The notes under the pieces were generated by a model that was not told where the DNA came from, did not search any database, and worked only from the letters and a program-made list of their open reading frames with translations. DNA of 64,000 bases from CAVQEG01 sp963711465 (GTDB lineage: Bacteria > Bacteroidota > Ignavibacteria > OLB7), in NCBI GenBank assembly GCA_963711465.1, contig CAVQEG010000001.1, positions 682,001 to 746,000 of the forward strand. Direction: 5' to 3'. Shown one piece after another: positions 44,098 to 53,810 of the stretch; position 1 is the stretch's first letter; every line of letters begins with the position of its first letter. The position numbers were made by a program, and so were the translations under genes.

Positions 44098-45368
44098 ACC
44101 CGCCGGGAGAACGTGTCGCGGCGCGTCCGCCCGACGCACGCGCAGTCGGTGGTGCCGATGCCCCGCTCCACCTGCTCGTTGTCGACAAGACGTCGGTCGT
44201 CGTGGGCAATCGTCAGCGGTGGAGCCGCCTCTGCGCACGGATCGCGGTCGACCTCACGCTGCTGACGGTGCGCGAGTGGGTGGAAAACACGCGACGGGTG
44301 GAATACGCACCGGCCCCGGGCGAGGCGTTTCGCACCGTCGTCGGTCACGTCAGCTGGCCGGGACATGAGATCAAGTCGATCTACTACACAGGGGTCCTGG
44401 AGGCGCTCAGAATCTCGAAGCCTGACGTGATTCTGCTCATGGAGGAGGCGTTCTCGTTGTTCGCCCTGCAAGTAACCATGGCGGCGAAAGTGCTTGCGCC
44501 GAAGGCGCGGATCATCTTCTACGGAGCGTGGATCAATCCGTATTCGGAGAACTACTTCCGTCCGAAGCTGCTGTTCCGTGCGGTTGGTCGCCTGGTGATG
44601 AGCATGTCCGACATGGCGTTCGGTCTGAATGAACGCGCCTCGGAGATGATTCGGCGGGCGGGCTTCGAGCATGTTCGAACGAATTTCTTCGGAATCGACG
44701 AGCAGATCTTCCATCCGGTCGATCAGAGCGCCGCCCGCAGACACCTCGGCATTCCCCTCGATGAAGATCGCATCCTCTATGCAGGCCGACTTCGTCCGGA
44801 GAAGAATGTCCCGCAGCTGCTCGAAGCATTCGCTCGGCTCGTCGAGCGGCGTCCGGAGCGACCGCTGCGACTGGTGATCATCGGCACCGGCGAACAAGCG
44901 CCGGAGCTCCGTCGACTCGTGGCTCTGCGCGGACTGGCCGATCGAGTCGAATTGCGCGACGCGGTCGACATCGCCGATATGCCGGAGGTGATCGGTGCGG
45001 CAAGCATGCTCGTGCTTCCGTCAAGCGCGTTCTGGGCAGAACAGTTCGGCCGCGTTCTCGCCGAGGGAATGCTCGTAGGCACGACGGTCGTCGGTTCCAA
45101 TAGCGGTGAGATTCCCACGGTCATCGGCGATGGTGGATTCGTTTTCGATGCCGACGACGTCGACGCGCTCGAGCGCGCGCTGCTGAGCGTGCTCGACGAT
45201 CCGCAGGAAGCCGATCGACGTCGCAGCATCGCGCACGCCCGCGCGGTCGAACACTACTCGATGTCGGCATTCATCGACAACCTGATTCAGGGACTCGACG
45301 CCGTGGTGGGCGTACCCATCGCTCGCACCCGCGCGCAGCCGCTGGGAGGTGGAGATGACAACCGCTGA
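44094..45368 (+). CDS. Glycosyltransferase family 4
   Basis: This 424-residue cytoplasmic enzyme is a GT-B fold retaining glycosyltransferase. The C-terminal nucleotide-sugar domain is clear (RILYAGRLRPEKNVPQLLEAF, VIIGTGEQAPELRRLV, SSAFWAEQFGRVLAEGMLVGTTVVGSNSGEIPTVI) with the E-x7-E-like motif. The N-terminal acceptor domain is less conserved. It overlaps both neighbours (by 4 and 14 bases) in the polysaccharide operon, so it most likely adds one sugar of the repeat unit. The donor sugar cannot be told. It is the only glycosyltransferase in the operon, so others must be encoded elsewhere. Confidence 0.87.
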   Translation: MNPPGERVAARPPDARAVGGADAPLHLLVVDKTSVVVGNRQRWSRLCARIAVDLTLLTVREWVENTRRVEYAPAPGEAFRTVVGHVSWPGHEIKSIYYTGVLEALRISKPDVILLMEEAFSLFALQVTMAAKVLAPKARIIFYGAWINPYSENYFRPKLLFRAVGRLVMSMSDMAFGLNERASEMIRRAGFEHVRTNFFGIDEQIFHPVDQSAARRHLGIPLDEDRILYAGRLRPEKNVPQLLEAFARLVERRPERPLRLVIIGTGEQAPELRRLVALRGLADRVELRDAVDIADMPEVIGAASMLVLPSSAFWAEQFGRVLAEGMLVGTTVVGSNSGEIPTVIGDGGFVFDADDVDALERALLSVLDDPQEADRRRSIAHARAVEHYSMSAFIDNLIQGLDAVVGVPIARTRAQPLGGGDDNR

Positions 45369-46680
45369 GCGCGCGTATGTCCCGCCGTCGGTGATGCTCC
45401 GCGAGTACCTGGCCGACCCGATACGCGGCGCGATCGTCCTCGGAGTGACCATCGTCCTCGGCTACGGCGTGCGACGCGGACTCGGTTCACCGCTGTCGTT
45501 CAGGTTCATGGAACCGTTTGCCGGAACCGTGTCGGCAATCGAGCTGATCATCATCACCGTCGTCCTGGTCGAATTCTTCCGTCGGATCGTGCTCGACGAT
45601 TTCTCTATCGAACGGTCGCCTCTGTCGCGACCGATGTGGCTCGTCGGCCTGACGATGTGCGTCATTCCCTACGTCCGGATGGTGTTCACCGAGGGAGGCA
45701 TCCGTGTGCCGTATGAGATCATGTTTCTGCCGGCGGCGGTGGCGACGTTCTTCATCTGGAAGTTCGTCTTCCGACGGCAAGAGCTCATGGTGATGGTATG
45801 GATCGTCCTCGCCTGCGGGCTCTACAAGCTCTTCGAGGGCGTGCTGCTGTTCCTCACGTCGACTGTCGGCTGGGGGCTTCTGACCGGCTGGCGTGACGCG
45901 ATGCTGATCACGATGATCGTCCTCGGCGGGTTCTTCGCCTTCATCATTCGGCCCGATCCCGATGACGAGGTGTACCGTCGCGTTCGCTCGTTCCTCATGT
46001 GGGTGCTTCCACTTGCCGTGTGGGTGACGATGCTGTCGATGCGTCGCACGTACATGGTGGGTGCGATGGTCTCGATTCCGGCACTCTTCTTCTTCATTCC
46101 CCGTCGCGAGCGTCGCCGTGCAACGGCCATGCTGGTCGCAATGTTCCTTCTCGGAACCGCAAGCCTGGCCATCACCGGTGCCGGCATGTTCTTCACCCGC
46201 ATGACGGGGCTCGTCGAACCGACGACCGAAGGATCGGCCGCATACCGACTGCTGGAGACGTACAACGCCATCCAGATGGTCAAGGAGCGACCGATCGTCG
46301 GATGGCCAATGGGAGCCTCGGCGAGGAACTACACGAACATCGATTTCAACCTCGTCAGTGCTCTGATCCCGCACGACATCTACCTGTACATGATGCTGCG
46401 CGGCGGAATATTCGGACTGGCAAGCTGGCTTCTGGTGATTGGCACCGCATGTCTGATCGCCTACCGGGCACTGCGGGCAGCACGTACCTCGAGGGAGCGG
46501 TTTCTCGCGCTTTGGCTCTCCTCGAGTGTGATCCTTCTGATAATGGCGGGATTTACGACTCCCCTGGTGGGTGATCGCAACCACTACTTCTTCCCGTTCA
46601 TCCTTGTGATGCTCTCGTACCTTCCCGGTGTCTGGGGACGCGAGCGACGAGCGCTGCCGCAGGGGAAAGGACTTGCGTGA
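45355..46680 (+). CDS. O-antigen polymerase/ligase-like membrane protein (Wzy/WaaL family)
   Basis: This 441-residue protein has about eleven membrane helices and a periplasmic loop with RPIVGWPMGASARNY and ALIPHDIYLYMMLRGGIFGLASW, the pattern (G-W/G-x-G..., HN/HD-xY-L) of the Wzy_C/O-antigen ligase family. It should polymerise repeat units or ligate polymer to an acceptor at the outer face of the inner membrane. ATG 45355 was chosen because GGGAGGTGG lies just before it; GTG 45349 is an alternative. It closes the polysaccharide set and is followed by the C25 peptidase. Confidence 0.8.
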   Translation: MTTAERAYVPPSVMLREYLADPIRGAIVLGVTIVLGYGVRRGLGSPLSFRFMEPFAGTVSAIELIIITVVLVEFFRRIVLDDFSIERSPLSRPMWLVGLTMCVIPYVRMVFTEGGIRVPYEIMFLPAAVATFFIWKFVFRRQELMVMVWIVLACGLYKLFEGVLLFLTSTVGWGLLTGWRDAMLITMIVLGGFFAFIIRPDPDDEVYRRVRSFLMWVLPLAVWVTMLSMRRTYMVGAMVSIPALFFFIPRRERRRATAMLVAMFLLGTASLAITGAGMFFTRMTGLVEPTTEGSAAYRLLETYNAIQMVKERPIVGWPMGASARNYTNIDFNLVSALIPHDIYLYMMLRGGIFGLASWLLVIGTACLIAYRALRAARTSRERFLALWLSSSVILLIMAGFTTPLVGDRNHYFFPFILVMLSYLPGVWGRERRALPQGKGLA

Positions 46681-46790
46681 TCGCCGCGACGCCATTCATC
46701 TTTGCTGTGTCGGTCGTCACGACCTCGAGCGCGGAACACCGTTCGCGGTCGTTTCCACTCCCATCGCCCACTGTCCACCTCCGATTGCCA

Positions 46791-49700
46791 ATGACCACGG
46801 TTCGGACCCGCTGCCAGGCCTGGATTCTCGCAGTTGTCGTACTCCTTCCGTTCGCGGTGGGAGAGTCCCGGGCGCAGTCGGTCGGCGGCCACCATTCCGG
46901 ATCGGTGCGTGTGCTTGCGCAGGACGAGTCCGGGCTGACCCTGGAGGTCGATGACATCCAACCGGAGATGCGGCGCGTCGGCGACAGCACGGTGCTGGAA
47001 CACAACGTGCGGCGCTGGCTGCAGCAGGACGATTACTCGCTCCCGACGGTCGCGATTACCGTCGGAGTTCCGTACGACGCCTCGAGCATCACCGCCTCGC
47101 TCACGTCTTCAACCGATTCGATTCGGTGGCTGCCTCTTCCGTCACACCTGATCAACGCGCGCTCGGATGGACCGCTGGCTTCGATCGCTGCCGGTGGCAT
47201 TCTTCGCGGCCTGCGCACCGTCGTCGTGAGGCTGCGACCATTCTCGATTGCCGGCGGCCGTCTCGCCGTTCACCCGTCGATGATCGTCCGCGTGACGTGG
47301 AAGCGCGATGTCGCTGCTGCGGCGGCGTTGGCGGCCGTGGCAAGCGAGCATCCGCTCGTCGAACGAATCATGGCTGATGCGGTGGTCAATTATGACGCAG
47401 CGAAGCGGTGGCGTCGTCGCTCGACGGCCGCGCGCGCCGAAGCGTCGATTCTGCGAGCCGACGGGTGGGGAATGGGCACGGCGGCGGTGATCGCGGTTGC
47501 CGACGACGAGATCGTCCGTGTCACGGGAGCAATGCTCGCTTCGGCGGGTGCGGGAGATGTCCTCGGCACGTCGATCTCCGCACTGTCGCTGGCGTCGTCG
47601 GGTGCAGCCGTCGCATTCGATGTCGAGGACGGCGGAACGCCCGGGATCTTCGATGCACAGGATGCGATCGTCTTCGCGGGGAAGCGATTTCGTTCACCGG
47701 AAGGTTTCTACTACGACGAGACCACCGACACGAACGCATACGTGCTGCGGTGGGATGCGAGTCGAACCCCGACGCGGCTCGGCGCGTCGACCTCGACGGG
47801 TGGCACGACGATCGAGAGCGTCGATACGGTGCTGCATTTCGAACGCGACCTGATCTACCATCCGGGCGACGCACTGTCGCAGGAGGATGGGGGAGAGATC
47901 GCCACCGGACACGTCTGCGAGCGCGTATTCGGCGAGCGGTACTACTGGCAGCGCATCGACAATCAGAAGGAGGAATTTCAGGACCAGATCGATTTCTTCT
48001 GCTCACCTCGCTACCAGCGCAACGACGCGGTCAAGCTGCGGATTCGATTTCACGGAACCGTGCACAGCGCGAATCACACCGTCCAGATCATTCTCAACAC
48101 CTATACCGTCGTCGATGCGGCGGCAACCATCGCTCCGCTCGCCGATACGGTACTCGAGTACCTGATCCCATCGAAGTGGCTCATCAACGGACACAACACG
48201 CTGTCGATCGCTGCCAACACCGACCCTACGATTCCGCGGGAAGTAATGCTGGATTACTTCGAGCTCGAGGGTCGATTCCGAATGTCGACGTTCGATGCGA
48301 ATCCGAAAGTCCTGATTCCGGCCGATGCGGGGCCGGGACCGTACAGAATTACGCTGGACGGGCTTCGGGCGCCGGTTGACCGGGCGGTTTCGCCAACGCA
48401 TGTGGCCTCGATCGCCAAGAACACGAGGGGAATGCTCGTACGCACCGCCTCCCGTCAGTTCGGCGCATGGCCGACGGATGCGACACGGGAGAATTCGGGA
48501 TTCTGCATCGACTGGGGCGAGGCGACATCGCAGCGTCTTCGCACGAAACAATGGCAGGCGGGGATAGAGCTTGCGGAGCTGGATCCATCGACCGGAACGC
48601 TGGTGCGCTCGAACTACTTCGAAACGGATATCGAGACGCAAAGCGCCGAGGCGCGAATCGCCGCGTGGCAGGCGGCAAGCGCATTCGTGCAGTCGGTTGA
48701 GTCGGGTCATGTACTCGTCGCCGGCTCGGTCGTGGGCCTTGGAATCATGGACGACGGTGGTCCGATCGACGATGCCTATGGCGTGTTTCGATCGCGGCTG
48801 GTTCAGCTCGGCTCGACGATGCTGAGCAGTCGGAGCGATGCTCAGTTGCGGGCCGCATCGTGGAGTTTCGCGGTTCGAAAGGGTGATCCGTCGACGGCCG
48901 TCGAGGCATTCCAGACGCTCGGCCAGAATACCAACGGAGTCGGATTCAACGCGTTCTTCCCTGACCCGAACGGTCTGTATTATCGGGCGGAAATGACGCT
49001 CGACGGTGCGCCGGGCGAAGAGTATCAGCTGGGCACACAGATGCCGCCCGCGGGCGTTCGCTTCCACGATGATGATGCACTCATCGCGTCGGACAACCAG
49101 GCCGATATGGTGATCATTACGCACCCCGATTTTCGCGCCGACGCCGAACGGCTTGCCGAGCATCGTCGGACGCACGACGGATTGAACACACGCGTGGTCG
49201 ATGTGACGCGGATTTATGACGAGTTCAATCATGGGGTGAAATCGCAGGATGCCCTGCGGCACTTCCTGCAGTATGCAGATTCCAATTGGACGTCGCCGAC
49301 GCCTGCATTCGTGGTGTTGCTCGGCGATGCATCGACCGATCCGATGCGGCGCATGGGTGCGTCGACCATGCAGGATTTCGTTCCCAGCTATGGCAATCCG
49401 GCCTCCGACTACTTCCTGACGATTGCGTACGGGGATACCACCTGGGCGTGGCACCAGATGATCGGTCGGTTGCCCGCGAAGTCTCCGGCGGAATCCGCGG
49501 CAATGGTCGATAAGCTGATCGAGTACGACGGCCTGCCGCCCGGAGAGTGGAACAAACGATTTGTCTTTCTCTCCGGTGGCGCCAATCAGCAGGAACTCGA
49601 CTACAACCGGAATTACTACGACTACATTGCCGAGCAGTACATCACCGCTCCGAATTTTCTCGGGGATACCGCCTCGGTCTGGCGCACGTCGACGGATCTG

Positions 49701-52700
49701 AATCTTCCCGACCAGAAGGACGCCGAGGCCGCGCAGCGAGCCATCGATCGAGGAACGTCGTGGGTGAGCTTCTCCGGTCATGGTTCCGCCAACAAGATCG
49801 ACCTCGACTTCGGTTATCCGGCCGATTTCGATATCGGCGACCACTATTTCGTGCTCGGAGCGTATTCGTGCCTCACCGGTTCATTCGCGCTTCCGACGGA
49901 GGTGGCTCGCAACGAGCAATTCATGACGGCTCGTGGCCGCGGTGCAATCGCCGCCATCGGAGCGACTGGTTTCTCGAGCCCCGACCTGAATCAGCAGTTG
50001 CAGTCGAACATGTTCAGTCACCTGACTGTCGATTTCATCGGCAATCTCGGTGCGGTATTCACCGATGCGAAGTACGAGGCGTTCGGGCATGCCGATACGA
50101 ACGCCGCACCGATATTCGGACATCGTATTCGCAATCATCTGCTGATGTATGCGCTGTTGGGCGATCCGTCGATGACGCTGGCAATTCGGTCGACCGTGGA
50201 ACTGGCGATTCCCGAGCAGACGGTTGCGATCGCGACCTCCGACGGCAGACCGCCGACGCCGGAGGATTCCTCAGTAGTCGTCCAGGCCCGCGTCTGGAAT
50301 TTCGGCCGTCCGATAGCGCCGGACGGGCGGGTGGTCGTGCGCGCGACGATCGTGGCGCCGGACCGATCGGAGGCGAGTCTGCTCGACACCGTCGACGTTC
50401 GTCGCTTCACCGACGTTACGTTCGAATTGCCGCTTGCCGGACGACCTGGCGAATACACGGTCCGAATCGAAGCTGATCCTGACGGCCGGTATGAGGAATC
50501 CGATGAGGACGACAACGTCACGACGAGTCGGCTGCTGGTGCGGGGCAATCAGATGCTTCCGATCGAGCCGCTCGCCTATGGACGGGTAGAGAGTTACGAC
50601 GACATCGAAATCGACCTTCTCAATCCTGAGTCCGGTCCGGGCGCCGATATTTTCATTGACACCACGGCCGACTTCACCTCGCCGGTACTGATTTCGAATG
50701 CCACGACGGGAACGATGCAGCTCGACGAACTGACGACCGTCTGGCGGCTTTCTATTCCCCAGGGGTGGCGTTCGGCGCACACGTTCTGGTACCGCGCGAT
50801 TGCGACCACGGGCGATCCGGAGGTAGCCCGGCTGTTTCCGCTGATCGAGTCGTTCACCATCGCACCGAAGGACACCGATCAGCACATCGTCTCCGGCAAG
50901 GGTCAACTCTCGGAGCTGTCGCGCGTCGGGCTTGTGCAGGACTCGATCGGGCTGGGCGCCGGCTCCCGCAACGTCACGATCGACGTCACGTCGGTGGGGC
51001 AGACGTTCAAGGACCTCAACAACCAGGTCTCCGCGGATCCGCACGTCACGTTCCGCATCGACGACGCCAGTGCCGTCCCCGGCGGGTTCGAGGGCTTCGA
51101 CGGTCTGCACGTCGTCGTACTCGACCCTGAGCAGCTCACGCTCCTTCGTTCCGGATACTTCGTGTTCTATGGCAGCGATGCCGACCTGCAGCAGCAGCGC
51201 TTCGTGTCCTTTGTTCGTGACTCGATCGACGAGGGCGAGGTGGTACTGGTGGGCGTACGTGGTCGATCTTTCGACGGAATCGGCGGGCCGAACGGGCAGG
51301 CGGTCGTCGATGCGCTGCGGGCACTCGGAGCGAGTGTCAGCGGCGAGCGACTCGGACCTGAGGATTCCTACGCGATGATCGGAGGGAAAGGGCGACCGGT
51401 GATCGAGGACTGGGTGCGGGCGGACTCATTGCGGGCGCTCGACTCGGTGCCGCCGTTCCTGGCCGAGGTACATGCATCGCTACCGGTCGTGCCGGCTGCC
51501 GGTTCGGCATTCACCACGACGATCGGACCCGCGTTGGCATGGCACCGGGCGACGCTCGATTATGCCGGCCCGGCGCCTCGACTCACCGTCCGTGGCGTCA
51601 GGCGCGATGGAAGGCGCGACACGCTGATCACCGACGTCCGTGCGACCGCCGATCTTTCCGGTATCGATGCCGCGACCTATCCGCGTCTGGAGATCGCAAT
51701 CGGTTTCGACGCAGACACCACGCAGCGGCTCGAGGGCCTGCGGGTGAGTTTCGATCCGTCGGCGGAGCTGGCACTCGTACCCTCGACGGTGCGGATGAAA
51801 CCGGATTCGGTGCTGCAGGGCGATCGTGCCTCGCTCGAATTCACCGTCGCAAATCTTTCGCGGTCGTTCCCTGCCGACGGTGTGGGTGCGCATCTGATCC
51901 TGCTCGGCGAGGGCGGCAATCAGATCATCGACTCCACGCTCATCGAGCACATCGGACCGGCCGAACGGCTCGATCGATCCTTCTCGATCGCTACCGACGG
52001 CCTGATCGGCCAGCGTTCGTTCAGCGTCGTACTCAACGCTGACGACCTGCCGCCTGAACCGTACAGGACGAACAACGATCGGCCGGCGACGCTGCGGATC
52101 GGTCGGGACGGCGTGTCGCCGTCGGTGGCATTCTTTGCCGAGGGGCATCGCTTGATGGACGGCGATTACGTCAATCCGGCGACCACATTCGAAGTGCGGC
52201 TCTTCGACAATTCGCAGCTGACGATCGACTCGACGTCGATCGAGCGGGTGATCCTCGACAATCAGGTGATTCACGCAGGTGACGGGCGGTTCCAGATTGC
52301 GAGCGAGGGGAGCTACAGGGCGAGCTTCTTCTTTGAACCTCTTGAGCCGCTCGATGACGGGACGCACTGGATGGAGGCAATCACGGTGGATGCCAGCGGC
52401 AACCGTGACACGTCGGAGCTGACATTCGAAATCGCCCATGACTTTCAGCTGGCGCAGGTGGTGAATCACCCGAATCCGATGACCACGTCGACGCAGTTCA
52501 CGTTCATGCTCGGTGGCACACGACCACCGACGGGCGGCGAGATCGGGATCTACACGATTTCGGGTCGGAAGATCCGGACGATTCGCCTCTCGCCGGTTGA
52601 CCTCAAGATCGGATTCAACAGAATTCCGTGGGACGGTCTCGACGAGGATCGCGATCGTTTGGCCAACGGCGTGTATCTCTATCGGATTCGGATCGACGAC

Positions 52701-52748
52701 GGAGAGAACACGGTCGAGGCGCTCGAGAAGCTGGCGATTCTCCGCTAA
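46791..52748 (+). CDS. C25-family peptidase with two ILEI-like domains and T9SS C-terminal domain (PorU/gingipain-like)
   Basis: This 1985-residue exported protein has a signal peptide (AWILAVVVLLPFAVGESRAQ). PorU-like beta domains come first, then an ILEI/FAM3-like domain (about 586-705), then the C25 caspase-fold peptidase (about 767-1130) with catalytic His997 in FSGHGSANK and Cys1027 in YSCLTG. A CARDB domain (1135-1250), a second ILEI-like domain (1420-1545), another CARDB (1661-1773), an Ig-like domain and a FlgD/T9SS-type sorting domain (about 1889-1985, ending GVYLYRIRI...) follow. An alternative GTG start at 46677 overlaps the Wzy-like stop and has a good ribosome site. Its place in the operon suggests a sortase or processing enzyme for surface glycan conjugation. 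Confidence 0.82.
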   Translation: MTTVRTRCQAWILAVVVLLPFAVGESRAQSVGGHHSGSVRVLAQDESGLTLEVDDIQPEMRRVGDSTVLEHNVRRWLQQDDYSLPTVAITVGVPYDASSITASLTSSTDSIRWLPLPSHLINARSDGPLASIAAGGILRGLRTVVVRLRPFSIAGGRLAVHPSMIVRVTWKRDVAAAAALAAVASEHPLVERIMADAVVNYDAAKRWRRRSTAARAEASILRADGWGMGTAAVIAVADDEIVRVTGAMLASAGAGDVLGTSISALSLASSGAAVAFDVEDGGTPGIFDAQDAIVFAGKRFRSPEGFYYDETTDTNAYVLRWDASRTPTRLGASTSTGGTTIESVDTVLHFERDLIYHPGDALSQEDGGEIATGHVCERVFGERYYWQRIDNQKEEFQDQIDFFCSPRYQRNDAVKLRIRFHGTVHSANHTVQIILNTYTVVDAAATIAPLADTVLEYLIPSKWLINGHNTLSIAANTDPTIPREVMLDYFELEGRFRMSTFDANPKVLIPADAGPGPYRITLDGLRAPVDRAVSPTHVASIAKNTRGMLVRTASRQFGAWPTDATRENSGFCIDWGEATSQRLRTKQWQAGIELAELDPSTGTLVRSNYFETDIETQSAEARIAAWQAASAFVQSVESGHVLVAGSVVGLGIMDDGGPIDDAYGVFRSRLVQLGSTMLSSRSDAQLRAASWSFAVRKGDPSTAVEAFQTLGQNTNGVGFNAFFPDPNGLYYRAEMTLDGAPGEEYQLGTQMPPAGVRFHDDDALIASDNQADMVIITHPDFRADAERLAEHRRTHDGLNTRVVDVTRIYDEFNHGVKSQDALRHFLQYADSNWTSPTPAFVVLLGDASTDPMRRMGASTMQDFVPSYGNPASDYFLTIAYGDTTWAWHQMIGRLPAKSPAESAAMVDKLIEYDGLPPGEWNKRFVFLSGGANQQELDYNRNYYDYIAEQYITAPNFLGDTASVWRTSTDLNLPDQKDAEAAQRAIDRGTSWVSFSGHGSANKIDLDFGYPADFDIGDHYFVLGAYSCLTGSFALPTEVARNEQFMTARGRGAIAAIGATGFSSPDLNQQLQSNMFSHLTVDFIGNLGAVFTDAKYEAFGHADTNAAPIFGHRIRNHLLMYALLGDPSMTLAIRSTVELAIPEQTVAIATSDGRPPTPEDSSVVVQARVWNFGRPIAPDGRVVVRATIVAPDRSEASLLDTVDVRRFTDVTFELPLAGRPGEYTVRIEADPDGRYEESDEDDNVTTSRLLVRGNQMLPIEPLAYGRVESYDDIEIDLLNPESGPGADIFIDTTADFTSPVLISNATTGTMQLDELTTVWRLSIPQGWRSAHTFWYRAIATTGDPEVARLFPLIESFTIAPKDTDQHIVSGKGQLSELSRVGLVQDSIGLGAGSRNVTIDVTSVGQTFKDLNNQVSADPHVTFRIDDASAVPGGFEGFDGLHVVVLDPEQLTLLRSGYFVFYGSDADLQQQRFVSFVRDSIDEGEVVLVGVRGRSFDGIGGPNGQAVVDALRALGASVSGERLGPEDSYAMIGGKGRPVIEDWVRADSLRALDSVPPFLAEVHASLPVVPAAGSAFTTTIGPALAWHRATLDYAGPAPRLTVRGVRRDGRRDTLITDVRATADLSGIDAATYPRLEIAIGFDADTTQRLEGLRVSFDPSAELALVPSTVRMKPDSVLQGDRASLEFTVANLSRSFPADGVGAHLILLGEGGNQIIDSTLIEHIGPAERLDRSFSIATDGLIGQRSFSVVLNADDLPPEPYRTNNDRPATLRIGRDGVSPSVAFFAEGHRLMDGDYVNPATTFEVRLFDNSQLTIDSTSIERVILDNQVIHAGDGRFQIASEGSYRASFFFEPLEPLDDGTHWMEAITVDASGNRDTSELTFEIAHDFQLAQVVNHPNPMTTSTQFTFMLGGTRPPTGGEIGIYTISGRKIRTIRLSPVDLKIGFNRIPWDGLDEDRDRLANGVYLYRIRIDDGENTVEALEKLAILR

Positions 52749-52766
52749 GGAGTGGTGGCCGCCGCG

Positions 52767-53114
52767 TCAGGTACGAAGCGGGCGGGTCCAGAGGACTGCG
52801 GGGTGGCTCATGAAGATCCTGATCTCACGCGGGTTGGTCCGTGCCGGATCGAAGAACACGGTGACGATGGCGGTGTGTTTGCTCAACGAGAAGTCGCGGT
52901 AGCTCACACCGGTGACGCCGTTGATGGCCTGGAGGCGGAAGCAGAGGTCGTCGAGCGTGGCCTGGCTCGGAATCGAGACGAAGCGCTGCGACACCGAGTG
53001 GCTGACGGACACGAATCGGTCCGAACCGCGCGAGGTCACCGCGAGCGTGAACGACGCCACGATGACCGCGAGAATTCCAAGTCCGATTCGTTCGTATCTG
53101 TTCAGTCGTTGCAT
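52767..53114 (-). CDS. Small membrane-anchored protein, HMA-like fold without metal cysteines
   Basis: This 115-residue protein has one N-terminal membrane helix (IGLGILAVIVASFTLAV) and a small extracytoplasmic domain. The order of strand, helix and strands (ATLDDLCFRLQAINGVTGVSYRDFSL ... TAIVTVFFDPARTNPREIRIFM) resembles the ferredoxin-like fold of heavy-metal-associated domains, but the metal-binding CxxC is missing and only one Cys remains. It converges with the C25 peptidase gene (18-base gap). The NUDIX gene lies upstream on the same strand. Its role is unknown. Confidence 0.6.
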   Translation of the reverse strand: MQRLNRYERIGLGILAVIVASFTLAVTSRGSDRFVSVSHSVSQRFVSIPSQATLDDLCFRLQAINGVTGVSYRDFSLSKHTAIVTVFFDPARTNPREIRIFMSHPAVLWTRPLRT

Positions 53115-53241
53115 CGACGTCTACTGCGTTGCGGATGAGGGTGACACCTACAACGACGAAGTATCGCGTCCCACAGTTTCATCGTCAGTGACGCCTTCGG
53201 GTAGCATGTGTCGGTTGGACACCGCAGGCGGGCCGGAGGAT

Positions 53242-53667
53242 TCATCGGGGCGCGTCGAAGGCCTCGGCGTCGAGTCGGCGACACACAGTGAGGTTGCCTG
53301 CGAGTACGTCATAGGAGCAGAGATCACCGCGAGCGACCCAGCGAAGATCGGCGAACTCGGGTGCAACGATCGATCCGCTCCAGGACCGTACCCGGAAGTA
53401 CCGGACGTCGTAGGTATGATCGCCCGGATACGTAGCCGTCTCGCGGTGGTATTCGGTGGCTTCGAGCACCGCTATGGCGAGTTCCTCGCGCAGTTCACGG
53501 ACGAGCGCCCGGCGCGGGGTCTCGCCGGCCTCGGCCTTGCCGCCGGGGAATTCCCATTGACCTGCAAACGACTTGTGTGCGGCGCGCTGACACAGCAGAA
53601 TGCGGCCGTCATCGGATTCAAGGATTCCGACCGCGACGACGATGGCCGGAGCATCGGTCTCATGCAT
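53242..53667 (-). CDS. MutT-like NUDIX hydrolase
   Basis: This 141-residue enzyme is probably an 8-oxo-dGTP diphosphatase or related nucleotide-pool cleaner. It has a complete NUDIX box: GGKAEAGE, seven residues, then RELREELAI. The N-terminal strand VVAVGILESDDGRILLCQRA and AGQWEFPGG are typical of the MutT subgroup, and the C-terminal Leu/Arg tail is ordinary. The predicted -7 box lies only 5 bases before the ATG, so the message may be leaderless. The shortened MutY earlier in the window would act in the same 8-oxoguanine repair pathway. Confidence 0.88.
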   Translation of the reverse strand: MHETDAPAIVVAVGILESDDGRILLCQRAAHKSFAGQWEFPGGKAEAGETPRRALVRELREELAIAVLEATEYHRETATYPGDHTYDVRYFRVRSWSGSIVAPEFADLRWVARGDLCSYDVLAGNLTVCRRLDAEAFDAPR

Positions 53668-53671
53668 GTCC

Positions 53672-53679
53672 GAAAGTTA
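53672..53679 (-). promoter_or_regulatory. Possible -7 box of the NUDIX gene
   Basis: TAACTTTC on the minus strand is one mismatch from TAnnTTTG and ends 5 bases before the start codon. If used, the transcript would begin at or next to the AUG. Confidence 0.35.
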
Positions 53680-53741
53680 CGCGGCGGGACCGGGTGGGGG
53701 TGGAGGCAGTGGGGGGAGGCAGGAAATTTTTTGTGCGTCGA

Positions 53742-53771
53742 TTGCGTTCCGAGCCGGCGGGGTCGTAGATT
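53742..53771 (+). promoter_or_regulatory. Promoter of tRNA-Gly
   Basis: TTGCGT (53742-53747), an 18-base spacer, and TAGATT (53766-53771) lie 39 bases before the tRNA. This is closer to an ordinary sigma-70 promoter than the TAnnTTTG class. Confidence 0.45.
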
Positions 53772-53810
53772 CCGCAACCAACCCCGCCCTCGCGGGTCAT
53801 GGAGTTCAAA

